Below are positions 18,449 to 26,890 of a stretch of DNA of 64,000 nt, one piece after another. Under the pieces are notes generated by a model. The model had not been told where the DNA came from. It worked only from the letters and a program-made list of their open reading frames with translations, and did not search any database. Within the stretch, counting starts at the first letter, position 1. Each line of letters begins with the position of its first letter. Position numbers and translations under genes: made by a program. This DNA comes from Nocardioides sp. (lineage in GTDB: Bacteria; Actinomycetota; Actinomycetes; Propionibacteriales; Nocardioidaceae): positions 1,302,001-1,366,000 of the forward strand of contig JBAOIH010000001.1 in assembly GCA_037045645.1 (NCBI GenBank). The letters are read 5' to 3'.

Positions 18449-19000
18449 ATGACCACTATCGATCTGGGCCGGCCCGAGCAGGGTGACGTCGTGGACTTGA
18501 TCCTGGCGGACCACCGCCGCTTCGAGGCGCTGCTGCGGGACCTGCGCGACAGCACCTCGGACCGTGATGCCGTACGCCAGGCCTTCGCAGCGCTGCACGT
18601 GGCGCATGCGCTCGCCGAGGAGGAGATCGTCTATCCGAAGTTGCGGCGCAAGGACGCGATCACCGCTCACGAGGAAGAGCACGGCGAGGAGGAGCACGCG
18701 GAGGGCAACGAGGCACTGCTCGCGGTGCTGGAACTCAAGGGCACCGACACTCAGGCTTTCGACGACGCCGTGGAGGAACTGGCCAAGGTGGTCAACCATC
18801 ACCTGACCGAGGAGGAACTCACGATCCTCAACCCGGCACGCGAAGAGGTCGGGGAGCAGGTGCGCGCCGATCTGGGAGCGGCGTTCGCCGCGCAACGCAA
18901 TCGACTACTCGATGAGGACTGCGGCGCGATCGGCAACGTGCGTCGTATCGTCGCCGCAGCCCGCAAGGAGGGCAAACTCGACGACGAGGAGGAGGCGTGA
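18449..19000 (+). CDS. Hemerythrin-like HHE domain protein
   Basis: A 183-residue four-helix protein. Its di-iron candidate ligands are in LADHRRFEALL, HVAHALAEEEIVYP, HEEEHGEEEHAEGNEAL and VVNHHLTEEELTILNP, the standard HHE spacing. The C-terminus is acidic (GKLDDEEEA). Actinobacterial proteins of this class are linked to oxygen, NO or peroxide sensing or protection; the precise role here is inference. ATG 18449 is chosen because the longer frame from 18419 lacks a good ribosome-binding site and conserved sequence. Confidence 0.85.
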   Translation: MTTIDLGRPEQGDVVDLILADHRRFEALLRDLRDSTSDRDAVRQAFAALHVAHALAEEEIVYPKLRRKDAITAHEEEHGEEEHAEGNEALLAVLELKGTDTQAFDDAVEELAKVVNHHLTEEELTILNPAREEVGEQVRADLGAAFAAQRNRLLDEDCGAIGNVRRIVAAARKEGKLDDEEEA

Positions 19001-19105
19001 GGTGGACGACCTGCTCGCCTCTCGCAGCCAAGACCCGGGGCCGTCGACGAGTCCTCTCGTCCGATCGTGGGTGGACTGCCCAAGATGCACCAGCCGGAGG
19101 GAAGC

Positions 19106-19564
19106 ATGAACGATGACTCGACACAGGCACTGATCGCGGAGATCGAATCGTCGAGGTTCGCCTCCGTACGCATGCGGCAGGGCTACGACATGCTGGCCGT
19201 GGACGAGTTCCTCGATCGGTTGATCGCCGATCTCAAAGCGGGCCGAGACGTGGCCAAACCGTTGAGCGAGGCGCGCTTCCCCCTGACACGGGGAGAGAGT
19301 TATGACGTGGCGGCGGTCGACGAGTTCCTGGCAACGCTGCTCCAGCGCGCCGGCGCACCGCTTCGTGGTGACACCCCGAATGCCGGGTCGGATCGTGGGC
19401 CACGGCTTGGGTCGGGCGCGTCGCTGGAGGCGCATGGCGGCCCGGACAGCAGGCCCGTGGTGGAGAGCAGCCCAGTGGTGGAGAACAGCCCAGTGGTGGA
19501 GAAGCAGCGATCCCTCTGGGAGCGGCTCACCGGCAAGGGCAAGGACAGCGCCGGTTCGTGGTGA
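19106..19564 (+). CDS. Small protein with two DivI1A/DivIVA-like motifs
   Basis: A 152-residue protein preceded by GGAGGGAAGC. Two copies of the DivI1A-type motif are visible: RFASVRMRQGYDMLAVDEFLDRL (about residues 17-39) and RFPLTRGESYDVAAVDEFLATL (about residues 55-76). This motif marks DivIVA/Wag31-related proteins that bind the curved pole membrane. The remainder is disordered, with a threefold PVVExS repeat and a basic C-terminus. It may be a small polar or septal accessory protein. No coiled coil of DivIVA length is present. Confidence 0.7.
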   Translation: MNDDSTQALIAEIESSRFASVRMRQGYDMLAVDEFLDRLIADLKAGRDVAKPLSEARFPLTRGESYDVAAVDEFLATLLQRAGAPLRGDTPNAGSDRGPRLGSGASLEAHGGPDSRPVVESSPVVENSPVVEKQRSLWERLTGKGKDSAGSW

Positions 19565-19569
19565 CTGCC

Positions 19570-19611
19570 GAGGCGTCACAAAATCCGGACGAGGAGTCAC
19601 AAAATCCGGAC
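19570..19611. repeat. 21-bp tandem repeat, two copies plus a partial third
   Basis: GAGGCGTCACAAAATCCGGA at 19570 onward is repeated at 19591 with one change (C to A), and a third copy begins GAGGGGTCA at 19612. The array starts just after the DivI1A-protein stop codon and runs into the hairpin described next. Confidence 0.8.
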
Positions 19612-19650
19612 GAGGGGTCAAGAACTCACCAGAGTTCTTGACCCCTCGTC
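19609..19650. terminator. Bidirectional intrinsic terminator-like hairpin
   Basis: A perfect 19-bp inverted repeat (arms 19609-19627 and 19632-19650, left arm starting GACGAGGGGTCAAGAACTC) encloses an ACCA loop. It sits between two convergent genes (stops at 19564 and 19703). There is no long T-run, as is common for high-GC actinobacterial terminators. Confidence 0.8.
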
Positions 19651-19702
19651 GTAGGTCACGCGGAAGACCCCATGAGAGGCCCCCGCGTGACAGCGACCCA
19701 CG

Positions 19703-21787
19703 TCAGCGCGCGCGAATCTTGAACTTCTTGCGCGACGACTTGATCTTCTTGTTTCCGCTGTAGACGACCTTCATCTTGTGAACGCCCTTGCGCAGGCGAG
19801 GCATCTTGAAGGTGATCTTGCCCTTCTTCTTCGCCTTGAGCTTGATCGTCTTGACCTTGCGCTTGCCGTCGAAGATCTTGATCTTCCCGGTCGGCTTCTT
19901 CACCCCGACCACCTTGACGGTGATGCGCAGTTTCGGCCGAGCGCCGGCGCGGACAGTCTTGGGAGCCTTGACCTTCACCTTTGACGCCTTCTTCGGCGGC
20001 GGTGCCGGTGGTGCCTGGATGATCACCGGGGCAGAGGTCGCTCCGATTGGCGCGAACACGCCCCCGGCGACAGACACCCGCACGCTCACGGCCGCGCCAC
20101 CCGTGCCCGGCGGCACGGTGAAGGCAGTGCCGTTCGCCACGGCGACGTTGTTGAGATACCAGGTGAAGACGTGTCCTTGGGCGGGGCCGATCCATCCGAC
20201 GTCGGTGGCAGCAAGCACGCTTCCCGGCAACGGCGTACCGCTGATCGACGGCGCGCCGACCGGTGCGGGAATCTTGGTGGAGTCCACGATGCCCGTGCCG
20301 CACTGGTTGGTGTTGCAGGGGATGAAGTACGTCTTCCCGCTGGTGGGGAACCCGGTGACGGAGGCCTTGAGCGCGGCTTCCATCTGGTCTGGGTTGAACG
20401 GGCCGAGAGCCGCCAGGAGCGCGGCGACGCCCGCTGCGGCCGGCGTTGCCATGCTGGTGCCCTGCTTAAACGCGTACGTCGGCGCAGTCGGGGTGGTGGT
20501 GCCCTGGTCGACCGTGGACAAGATCGCTTGGGTGCTGCCCCACGAACTGTCTCCGCCGGGGGCGGACACGTCGGCTGGCGTGCCGAAGTTGGAGTACTCC
20601 GCGTGGTCGCCGTACGGAGTTGTCGAGTGCACTCCGATCACACCTGGGCAGTTGGCGGGGGTGTAATTCACGGCGTCGGCGCTGCTGTTGCCGAGCGCGA
20701 CCACGATGCTGGCACCCACGCTGCGAGCGGCGTTGATGGCGTCGATGGTGGGTTGAGCGCACGTGCCCTGTCCACCCAAAGACAGGTTCAAGATCTTGGC
20801 CGGCGTGGGGTTGGGGGGCAGTCCCGGCACCGGCAATCCGGCGGCCCACATGATCCCAGCCGCGATGTCGGCGTCCGTGCCGCCACACCGTCCCAGGACT
20901 CGGATCGGCTGGATCTTGGCCTGGGGTGCCACGCCGACCACACCTTGGGCGTTGTTGCCGACCGCCGCGATAGTGCCGGCCACGTGGGAACCGTGCCAAC
21001 TGCTGTCGCGGGCGGGCTGACCGGTATAGCACAAGCTCGATGTCGCCCAGTCGCCCGGATCGGACGGGTTCGCGTCGCGTCCGTCGCCGTCGTTGGCGCT
21101 CACGAAGGACGTTCCCGGGTTGGCCGAGATCATGTCGAAGCCAGACACCAGATTAGGTGCCAGGTCGGGGTGGTTCTCCCGGATGCCGGTGTCGAGGACA
21201 GCCACCACCACGCCACCGCCCTGAGTGGCGGGCCAAAGGGCGGGGGCCTTGGTGCCGTAGCCGCCGTTGGGCCACGGGGTGGACCCTGAGTTGACCACAT
21301 CGAGGTTCTCTGCGGTGCGGGTGTCCCAGATGTTGTGCAGGTTGGTCCAGTACGCGTCGTTGACGGGAACCGGCCAGGCAGTGTCCGCTGCGTACCGCAC
21401 GGTGTTCGGGACCGCCCACGCCACGCCGGGCTCTGCGCTCAAGTCGTCGGCGATGCGTTGGGCTTGGGCCTGAGGAACCATCTCCGCGCCGGCATAGGCC
21501 CTGGTGCGCCGGGCAACGGCGACGCCTGCTGACTCCGGGGCGTCGAGTGCCTGGGCGACCTCGGAACGAACTGCTCCGAGGTCCGCGCCGGACCTGGTCT
21601 TGACGATGACTCCCGCCGCCATTGCGGGCGGCGCCGGCGGCAGCCCTGACGTATCACCGAAATCTCGGCGAGGATCAATCTTGGAATCTGCTGCCGACTG
21701 TGGTCCGGCACCAAGTGCTTGAGTGGTTCCCAGCACCGCGAGTGACAGGCTCACTGCGGCGATGAGAACTGGTTTGCGTGCGCGCAT
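19703..21787 (-). CDS. Secreted S8 family serine protease (subtilase) with Lys-rich Ig-like C-terminus
   Basis: A 694-residue exported protease. A signal peptide (RKPVLIAAVSLSLAVLGTTQALGA) and an I9-like propeptide region precede the catalytic domain. The triad is Asp199 in VAVLDTGIREN, His265 in SSWHGSHVAGTI and Ser445 in KQGTSMATPAAAG, with oxyanion Asn367 in VALGNSSAD. The NLSLGG substrate-binding strand is also present. After residue 510 there is a bacterial Ig-like stretch and a very basic tail (about 30 Lys/Arg in the last 95 residues, with a Big_3-like GKIKIFDGKRKVKTIKL). The tail may attach the protein to the cell wall. It faces the DivI1A-protein gene across a strong hairpin. Confidence 0.93.
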   Translation of the reverse strand: MRARKPVLIAAVSLSLAVLGTTQALGAGPQSAADSKIDPRRDFGDTSGLPPAPPAMAAGVIVKTRSGADLGAVRSEVAQALDAPESAGVAVARRTRAYAGAEMVPQAQAQRIADDLSAEPGVAWAVPNTVRYAADTAWPVPVNDAYWTNLHNIWDTRTAENLDVVNSGSTPWPNGGYGTKAPALWPATQGGGVVVAVLDTGIRENHPDLAPNLVSGFDMISANPGTSFVSANDGDGRDANPSDPGDWATSSLCYTGQPARDSSWHGSHVAGTIAAVGNNAQGVVGVAPQAKIQPIRVLGRCGGTDADIAAGIMWAAGLPVPGLPPNPTPAKILNLSLGGQGTCAQPTIDAINAARSVGASIVVALGNSSADAVNYTPANCPGVIGVHSTTPYGDHAEYSNFGTPADVSAPGGDSSWGSTQAILSTVDQGTTTPTAPTYAFKQGTSMATPAAAGVAALLAALGPFNPDQMEAALKASVTGFPTSGKTYFIPCNTNQCGTGIVDSTKIPAPVGAPSISGTPLPGSVLAATDVGWIGPAQGHVFTWYLNNVAVANGTAFTVPPGTGGAAVSVRVSVAGGVFAPIGATSAPVIIQAPPAPPPKKASKVKVKAPKTVRAGARPKLRITVKVVGVKKPTGKIKIFDGKRKVKTIKLKAKKKGKITFKMPRLRKGVHKMKVVYSGNKKIKSSRKKFKIRAR

Positions 21788-21877
21788 AGATACTCCCCGT
21801 GATGGACCTGCCCGTTCGGTAGGTGCGCACCAGGCTAGCGGCCGGGCTCACCGTACACATACGCAAAAAGTAGTGAC

Positions 21878-22540
21878 TTAGTTCCTGCGCGCAGGTTTCA
21901 TGGTCAACCCCACGATCCGCGCGATGACCAGGGCGATATAGAAGACCCCGACGAACTCCTCCACCATCACCAGCGAGCGCGCATGAGCCTGCACTGGCGC
22001 GATGTCGGAGAGCCCGGTGTTGGTCATCGTCGTGAACGACAAGAACAGCAACTCGAACCAACTCTGCGCGTCGCCCGACGTGCTGTCGAAACTGCCGGGC
22101 CACAGCACCTGCACGGCCGCGAAGATGTACGCGAACGCCCACGCCACCACGGTGAAGGCCGCTGCGGTCGCGAAGAGTTCGTCGCGGGTGACGATGTCGT
22201 CGTGGAAGAGGTAGCGCAGCATCGCGTACGACACATAGAGGTAGAACGGTCCGTGCAGAGAAGCTGAGACGAGCACGATCCAGTCGTCGTGTGGGTTGAA
22301 GGCTTCGAGCAGGGTGAAGACCATGGCGGGAACGCCCAGCACGACCACGAACCAACTGACCGCGGGCGTACGGCGTACGGCATAGACCGCGAGGGCGACA
22401 GCGGTCATCTGCAGGACGCCCATCGTCGCGCGCCCTGCGGTGGAATGGTCCAGGAACGGCCAGCCCAGCACGCAGATGAGTTGGACGCACAGCAGCATCG
22501 CGGAAGGGTGCTCGGTGATCGTGCGCAACCGCTGCGACAT
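21878..22540 (-). CDS. Ion channel-type membrane protein with atypical selectivity filter
   Basis: A 220-residue integral membrane protein with about six hydrophobic segments. The last two flank a re-entrant pore-like region reading SWFELLFLSFTTMTNTGLSDIAP, followed by ARSLVMVEEFVGVFYIALVIARIVGL. This matches the final helix pair of bacterial two-TM potassium channels and the related six-TM family. The usual TVGYGD filter is replaced by TNTGLSD, so ion selectivity is uncertain. The gene stands alone, upstream of a repeat array and in the opposite direction to the mce operon. Confidence 0.7.
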   Translation of the reverse strand: MSQRLRTITEHPSAMLLCVQLICVLGWPFLDHSTAGRATMGVLQMTAVALAVYAVRRTPAVSWFVVVLGVPAMVFTLLEAFNPHDDWIVLVSASLHGPFYLYVSYAMLRYLFHDDIVTRDELFATAAAFTVVAWAFAYIFAAVQVLWPGSFDSTSGDAQSWFELLFLSFTTMTNTGLSDIAPVQAHARSLVMVEEFVGVFYIALVIARIVGLTMKPARRN

Positions 22541-22640
22541 CCGTGCCTCCTTCGGGTCTGGCCAAGGGCAAGCCCGGCCGTTGGGGAGTCTGGCACACCG
22601 AGGCCACCTGCGCGTGTCCGTCGACTCAGTGAGCCGTGGT

Positions 22641-22832
22641 GTGGTTTCGAGACGCGCCTGCGGCGCTCCTCAACCACCGGTGGGCGGCCTGTGCTGGGCG
22701 TGGGTTTCTCGGGTGGTTTCGTGACGCGCCTGGGGCGCTCCTCAACCACCGGTGGGCGGCCTGTGCTGGGCGTGGGTTTCTCGGGTGGTTTCGAGACGCG
22801 CCTGGGGCGCTCCTCAACCACCGGTGGGGAGG
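22641..22832. repeat. 72-bp tandem repeat array (2.7 copies) containing a GTGGTTTCGAG palindromic element
   Basis: Units begin GTGGTTTCGAGACGCGCCTG at 22641, at 22713 (one change) and at 22785; the third is truncated. Each unit carries the inverted-repeat element GTGGTTTCGAG...CTCAACCACC, whose complement also occurs inside and after hsaD. The gap 22541-22897 between the channel gene and the mce operon is otherwise free of genes, so the mce promoter must lie in or beside the array. No KstR-type box is visible here. Confidence 0.9.
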
Positions 22833-22897
22833 GCCGTGACCTCGTGCGGGCTGGCTCGTTCTTCCACCAAACCCGTCAGGTCAAGGGGAGGTGACCG

Positions 22898-23671
22898 GTG
22901 AGTTTCTCACCCACATCCGTCGTGCGCGGGCCAGGAGAGCTGGCCGCGATGGTGATCGACGTGACCAAGCGGCTCTTCACGACGCCGTTCCAGGTCAGGG
23001 AGTTCATCGAGCAGGCCTGGTTCATCACCAGCGTCACCCTGCTTCCCACGATCTTGGTCTCCATTCCCTTCGGTGCGGTCATCTCACTTCAGGTAGGCAA
23101 CCTGACCGGGCAGCTCGGCGCTCAGAGCTTCGCGGGTGCTTCCGCGGTGCTGGCAGTCGTACGAGAAGCCGCGCCCATGGCGGCGGCCATGATCATCGCG
23201 GGTGCGGCCGGATCGGCGATCTGCTCGGACCTCGGTGCGCGCAAGATCCGCGAGGAGATCGATGCCATGGAGGTCCTGGGGGTCGACCCGCTGGCCCGCC
23301 TGGTCGCCCCGCGAGTGGCGGCCTGCGTCTTCGTGGCCGTCATGATCGCCGGCATCGTGATCACTGCGGGGATCGGCGGTGGCTACTTCTTCACCGTCAT
23401 TGTCCAGGGCGGCTCCGCAGGCGCCTTCTTGTCGTCCTTCACTTCCCTGGCGAGCCTTCCCGACCTCTATGTCGCGATCGTGAAGTCAGCAGTCTTCGGC
23501 TACCTGGCCGCCATCGTGGGCGCGTACAAGGGTCTGCGCGCCGGGGGCGGTCCGAGCGGCGTGGGTCGTGCGGTGAACGAGAGCGTGATCGCGGCCTTCA
23601 TGTTGCTCTTCTTCCTGAACGCGATCATCACGGCCGTCTACTTCCAGCTCGTTCCCCAGGCAGGGGTGTGA
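22898..23671 (+). CDS. yrbEA: MlaE/YrbE-type permease, first mce permease (YrbEA)
   Basis: A 257-residue inner-membrane permease of the MlaE family, opening a complete mce operon. The family signature ICSDLGARKIREEIDAMEVLGVDPLARLVAPR is present, followed by four hydrophobic segments and YKGLRAGGGPSGVGRAVNESV. With YrbEB it forms the transmembrane core of an ABC-type importer energised by an MceG ATPase encoded elsewhere. GTG 22898 has an excellent AAGGGGAGGTGA upstream. Its closest-looking relatives are nocardioform mce operons; substrate assignment rests on the Hsd4A/FdxD neighbourhood. Confidence 0.92.
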   Translation: MSFSPTSVVRGPGELAAMVIDVTKRLFTTPFQVREFIEQAWFITSVTLLPTILVSIPFGAVISLQVGNLTGQLGAQSFAGASAVLAVVREAAPMAAAMIIAGAAGSAICSDLGARKIREEIDAMEVLGVDPLARLVAPRVAACVFVAVMIAGIVITAGIGGGYFFTVIVQGGSAGAFLSSFTSLASLPDLYVAIVKSAVFGYLAAIVGAYKGLRAGGGPSGVGRAVNESVIAAFMLLFFLNAIITAVYFQLVPQAGV

Positions 23672-23672
23672 C

Positions 23673-24534
23673 GTGTCGACCAGCGAACAACTCGGTGGGA
23701 TCCGCCTGCTCGACCTCGCCGCGGCGTACGTCCAAGAGCGCAAGGCCAGCCTGGAGGAGCGCGGGGACCGGCTGCTGTTCTATGTCACGGCGCTCGCCTG
23801 GACGCCACGGGCCATCCGGCGCTATCGCCGCGAGATCGCCTCGATCCTGGCCGAGGTCGCCTTCGGGGTCGGGGGACTGTCGGTCATCGCCGGCACCGTC
23901 GGCGTGATCGCGTTCATGGCCTTCTTCGCCGGCACCGAGGTCGGCATCCAGGGGTACGCCTCGCTGAGCCAGATCGGCGTCGCGAAGTTCACCGCGTTCA
24001 TCTCCGCCTACTTCAACCCGCGAGGTCGCGCCGTTGGTCTCGGCGATCGCGCTCGCGGCCACGGTCGGGTGCGGCTACACAGCTCGGCTTGGCGCGATGC
24101 GGATCAGCGAGGAGATCGACGCGCTCGAGGTGATGGGGATCCCGTCGCTGCCGTTCCTGGTCACCACCCGGATGATCGCCGCGTTCATCGCCGTGATTCC
24201 GCTCTACATCGTCGCGCTGTGCGCCTCCTACCTCTCGCCGAGGTTGATCACCACGATGATCTATTCGCAAAGCGCGGGCACTTATGACCACTACTTCCTG
24301 CAGTTCCTGCCGCCGATCGACATCCTCTGGTCGTTCGTGAAGCTGATCGTGCTCGCCGTGGCCGTCATCTTGATCCACTGCTACTACGGCTACACCGCAT
24401 CCGGTGGGCCGGCGGGCGTCGGCATGGCCGTCGGTCGGGCGATTCGTTCGTCGATCGTGACGGTCGTGGTCGCGGACTTCTTCCTCAGCTTCGCGATCTG
24501 GGGCTCCACCACGACCGTCCGGATCACGGGGTGA
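23673..24534 (+). pseudogene. yrbEB: MlaE/YrbE-type permease, second mce permease (YrbEB), one frameshift
   Basis: Residues from GTG 23673 read MSTSEQLGGIRLLDLAAAYVQ... GTEVGIQGYASLSQIG...AYFNPR in frame 3. From 24022 the conserved sequence continues in frame 1: EVAPLVSAIALAATVGCGYTARLGAMRISEEIDALEVMGIPSLPFLVTTR and onward to the stop at 24534. A single extra base (or two missing) in CAACCCGCGAGG at 24014-24025 explains the switch. Corrected, it is about 287 residues, normal for YrbEB. Every downstream mce gene is intact, so a sequencing indel is more likely than a dead transporter. Confidence 0.88.
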
Positions 24535-24538
24535 CCTG

Positions 24539-25819
24539 ATGTTGTTGCACGTGCGTCACGACACTCCTGCCGAGCACCGTCGGTTGCTGCTGTGTGGGGT
24601 CGTCTTCATGCTGACGGTCGCGATGATGGTCGGCCTGGCGGTCGCGATCTACGGCAAGGCGTTCGAGCGTTCGGTCGACATCGTCTTGAAGGCCCAACGC
24701 GCCGGACTGCAACTGCCCAAGAACGGCGACGTACGCCTGCACGGCGTGCTGATCGGGCGGGTCAAGGACATCGCCCAAGACGGCAAACAGGCCTCGATCA
24801 CGCTGGCCTTGCAGCCCTCGGCAGCGCGGCAGGTGCCCGCGAACGTCTCGGCCGAGATCTTGCCGACGACCTTGTTCGGACAGAAGTTCGTCGCGCTCGT
24901 GCCGCCCGCCAACGCCGGTGAGCCGATCCGATCCGGCGCGGTCATCCCGGCCACACGCGTGCGTACGAACGTCGAACTCAACCGGATCCTGGCCAACCTC
25001 TTCCCGCTCCTGCGTGCGGTCCGGCCGGCAGACCTCAGCACCACGTTGACCGCCCTCGCGACCGCCTTGTCAGGACGCGGCGAGGAGATCGGCGAACTGA
25101 TGGGTGACTTCGACGGGTTCCTGACCCGGTTCAACACCAAACTGCCGACCCTGCGCGAGAATATGAGGCTGCTCGCGGACGTGGCCCGGACCTATCAGGT
25201 CGCCACCCCGGACCTGATCCGGCTGTTGCGCTCCTCAACCAAGACGATGCGCACTCTCAAGGAGAAGGACACGGAGTTCCAGACGCTGCTCGCCGACGTG
25301 ACGGGCTTGTCCGTGGTCACCACCCGCGTACTCAAGCGCAACGGCGACAGCATGATCCGGCTCGGTGAGTTGTCGCGGCCGCTGCTGCGACTGCTGGCTG
25401 CGTACAGCCCCGAATATCCGTGCCTGCTCCAGGGACTCGACCGCTACACCGGGCGCCTGAGCCAGATCTTCCAGGGACGCCGGGTCCGACAGAAGCTCAA
25501 CATCGAGATCGAGCAACGCAAGCCGTATACGGCCGCAGACAAGCCTGTCTATGGCGCGGTGGGCCATGGCCCCTGGTGCCTCGGGCTGCCCAACAACACC
25601 CCGATCCCGTTCCCGAGCATCAACCTGGCCGACGGCTATCAGGATGGGGTGGGCGCAGGTGGAGGCGCTGCCTCCAGCGGCTTCGCGGGCTCACCGATGG
25701 AGCAGAAGTTCATCGGCACGCTGCTCGGTGGTGAGCAGGGTCGCGACGCCGCGTCGTACGGCGCGTTCTCCTCGTTGCTTGCCGGTCCGCAGCTGCGCGG
25801 AACGCGGGTGTCGCGATGA
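24539..25819 (+). CDS. mceA: Mce family protein MceA
   Basis: A 426-residue protein with one N-terminal membrane anchor (LLLCGVVFMLTVAMMVGLAVAIYG) and an MCE/MlaD domain (about residues 38-115, KNGDVRLHGVLIGRVKDI...ALQPS). A long helical region of the MCE_4 family and a low-complexity Gly/Ala tail follow. Six such subunits form a periplasm-spanning tunnel that passes lipids or sterols to YrbEAB. It begins 4 bp after the yrbEB stop, and its own stop overlaps the mceB start. Confidence 0.92.
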   Translation: MLLHVRHDTPAEHRRLLLCGVVFMLTVAMMVGLAVAIYGKAFERSVDIVLKAQRAGLQLPKNGDVRLHGVLIGRVKDIAQDGKQASITLALQPSAARQVPANVSAEILPTTLFGQKFVALVPPANAGEPIRSGAVIPATRVRTNVELNRILANLFPLLRAVRPADLSTTLTALATALSGRGEEIGELMGDFDGFLTRFNTKLPTLRENMRLLADVARTYQVATPDLIRLLRSSTKTMRTLKEKDTEFQTLLADVTGLSVVTTRVLKRNGDSMIRLGELSRPLLRLLAAYSPEYPCLLQGLDRYTGRLSQIFQGRRVRQKLNIEIEQRKPYTAADKPVYGAVGHGPWCLGLPNNTPIPFPSINLADGYQDGVGAGGGAASSGFAGSPMEQKFIGTLLGGEQGRDAASYGAFSSLLAGPQLRGTRVSR

Positions 25820-26889
25820 GCGCCACGTCCCAGCGCAGCACCCAGACAGCCGTTGCGGCGGTGAAGCTCGCCATCTTCACCGTGGTGTCGATCCTGGTCA
25901 CCGGCCTGCTGACGGTGATCATGGGCAACTTCTCGTTCGGTGCCCACCGCACGTACGCCGCCGTCTTCACCAACGCCAGCCTGTTGCAGAAGGGGGACGA
26001 CGTCCGGATCGCCGGCATCCCCGTGGGCGAGGTGAAGGAGGTCGAACTTCGCGAAGGCGGCGGCGCGAAGGTCACCTTCAAGGCCGAGGCCGACGTGCCG
26101 CTCACCACGGCCAGCCGCGCCGAGATCCGCTACCTCAACATCGTCGGCGACCGCTATCTGGCCCTCGTGGAAGGCCCCGACGGGGCCGAACGCCTCAAGG
26201 ATGGTGCCACTTTCCCGACCTCGCGTACGACACCTGCGCTCAACCTCACCGAGCTCTACAACGGCTTCCAGCCGCTCTTTGCCGCCCTGGAGCCCACCCA
26301 GGTCAACGAGCTGTCGATGAACATCCTCAAGGTGCTCCAGGGCGAGGGCGGCACCATCGAGAGTCTGCTGTCGCGGACCGCTTCCCTTACCCACGCGCTG
26401 GCCGATCGGGACGCGCTCATCGGTGACGTGATCGACAACCTCACCAAGATGCTCGGCACGGTCAACGATCGGCGCACGCAACTCACCGAACTCGTCGTGG
26501 GCCTGGACGAGTGGATGGGCAATCTGGCCAAGGACCGTCTCGCCATCGGACGCTCGATCGGCAACATCAGTGCGCTCACCAAGAGCGTGGCCGGCCTGCT
26601 GACGCAGGCGCGACCGCTGCTCAAGCGCGACGTCAAGCAGTTGCGCACGCTGATGAACACGCTGGCCGAACCCGAGCACAAGAACACGCTCCAGGAGTTG
26701 CTGGTCCGCCTCCCCGAGGCGATCACAGACCAGACCCGGATCGGGACGTACGGCAGTTGGTACAACTACTACCTCTGCGACTTCCAGGGCGCGATCACGC
26801 TGCCGAAGTTGCCCGGCGTCGACATCGGCAGTCTCCAGAAGCAACTCGACGACCTGTCGTTCCACTCCACCGCGGCGAGGTGTGACTGA
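25816..26889 (+). CDS. mceB: Mce family protein MceB
   Basis: A 357-residue Mce subunit with an N-terminal anchor (AAVKLAIFTVVSILVTGLLTVIMG), an MCE domain (LLQKGDDVRIAGIPVGEVKEVEL...ADVPLTTASRAEIRYLNIVGDRYLALV), and a helical region with TLMNTLAEPEHKNTLQELLVRLPE. The C-terminal GTYGSWYNYYLCDFQGAI is characteristic of MceB proteins (cysteine in YLCDF). It is translationally coupled to mceA through an ATGA overlap. Confidence 0.93.
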   Translation: MSATSQRSTQTAVAAVKLAIFTVVSILVTGLLTVIMGNFSFGAHRTYAAVFTNASLLQKGDDVRIAGIPVGEVKEVELREGGGAKVTFKAEADVPLTTASRAEIRYLNIVGDRYLALVEGPDGAERLKDGATFPTSRTTPALNLTELYNGFQPLFAALEPTQVNELSMNILKVLQGEGGTIESLLSRTASLTHALADRDALIGDVIDNLTKMLGTVNDRRTQLTELVVGLDEWMGNLAKDRLAIGRSIGNISALTKSVAGLLTQARPLLKRDVKQLRTLMNTLAEPEHKNTLQELLVRLPEAITDQTRIGTYGSWYNYYLCDFQGAITLPKLPGVDIGSLQKQLDDLSFHSTAARCD

Positions 26890-26890
26890 G

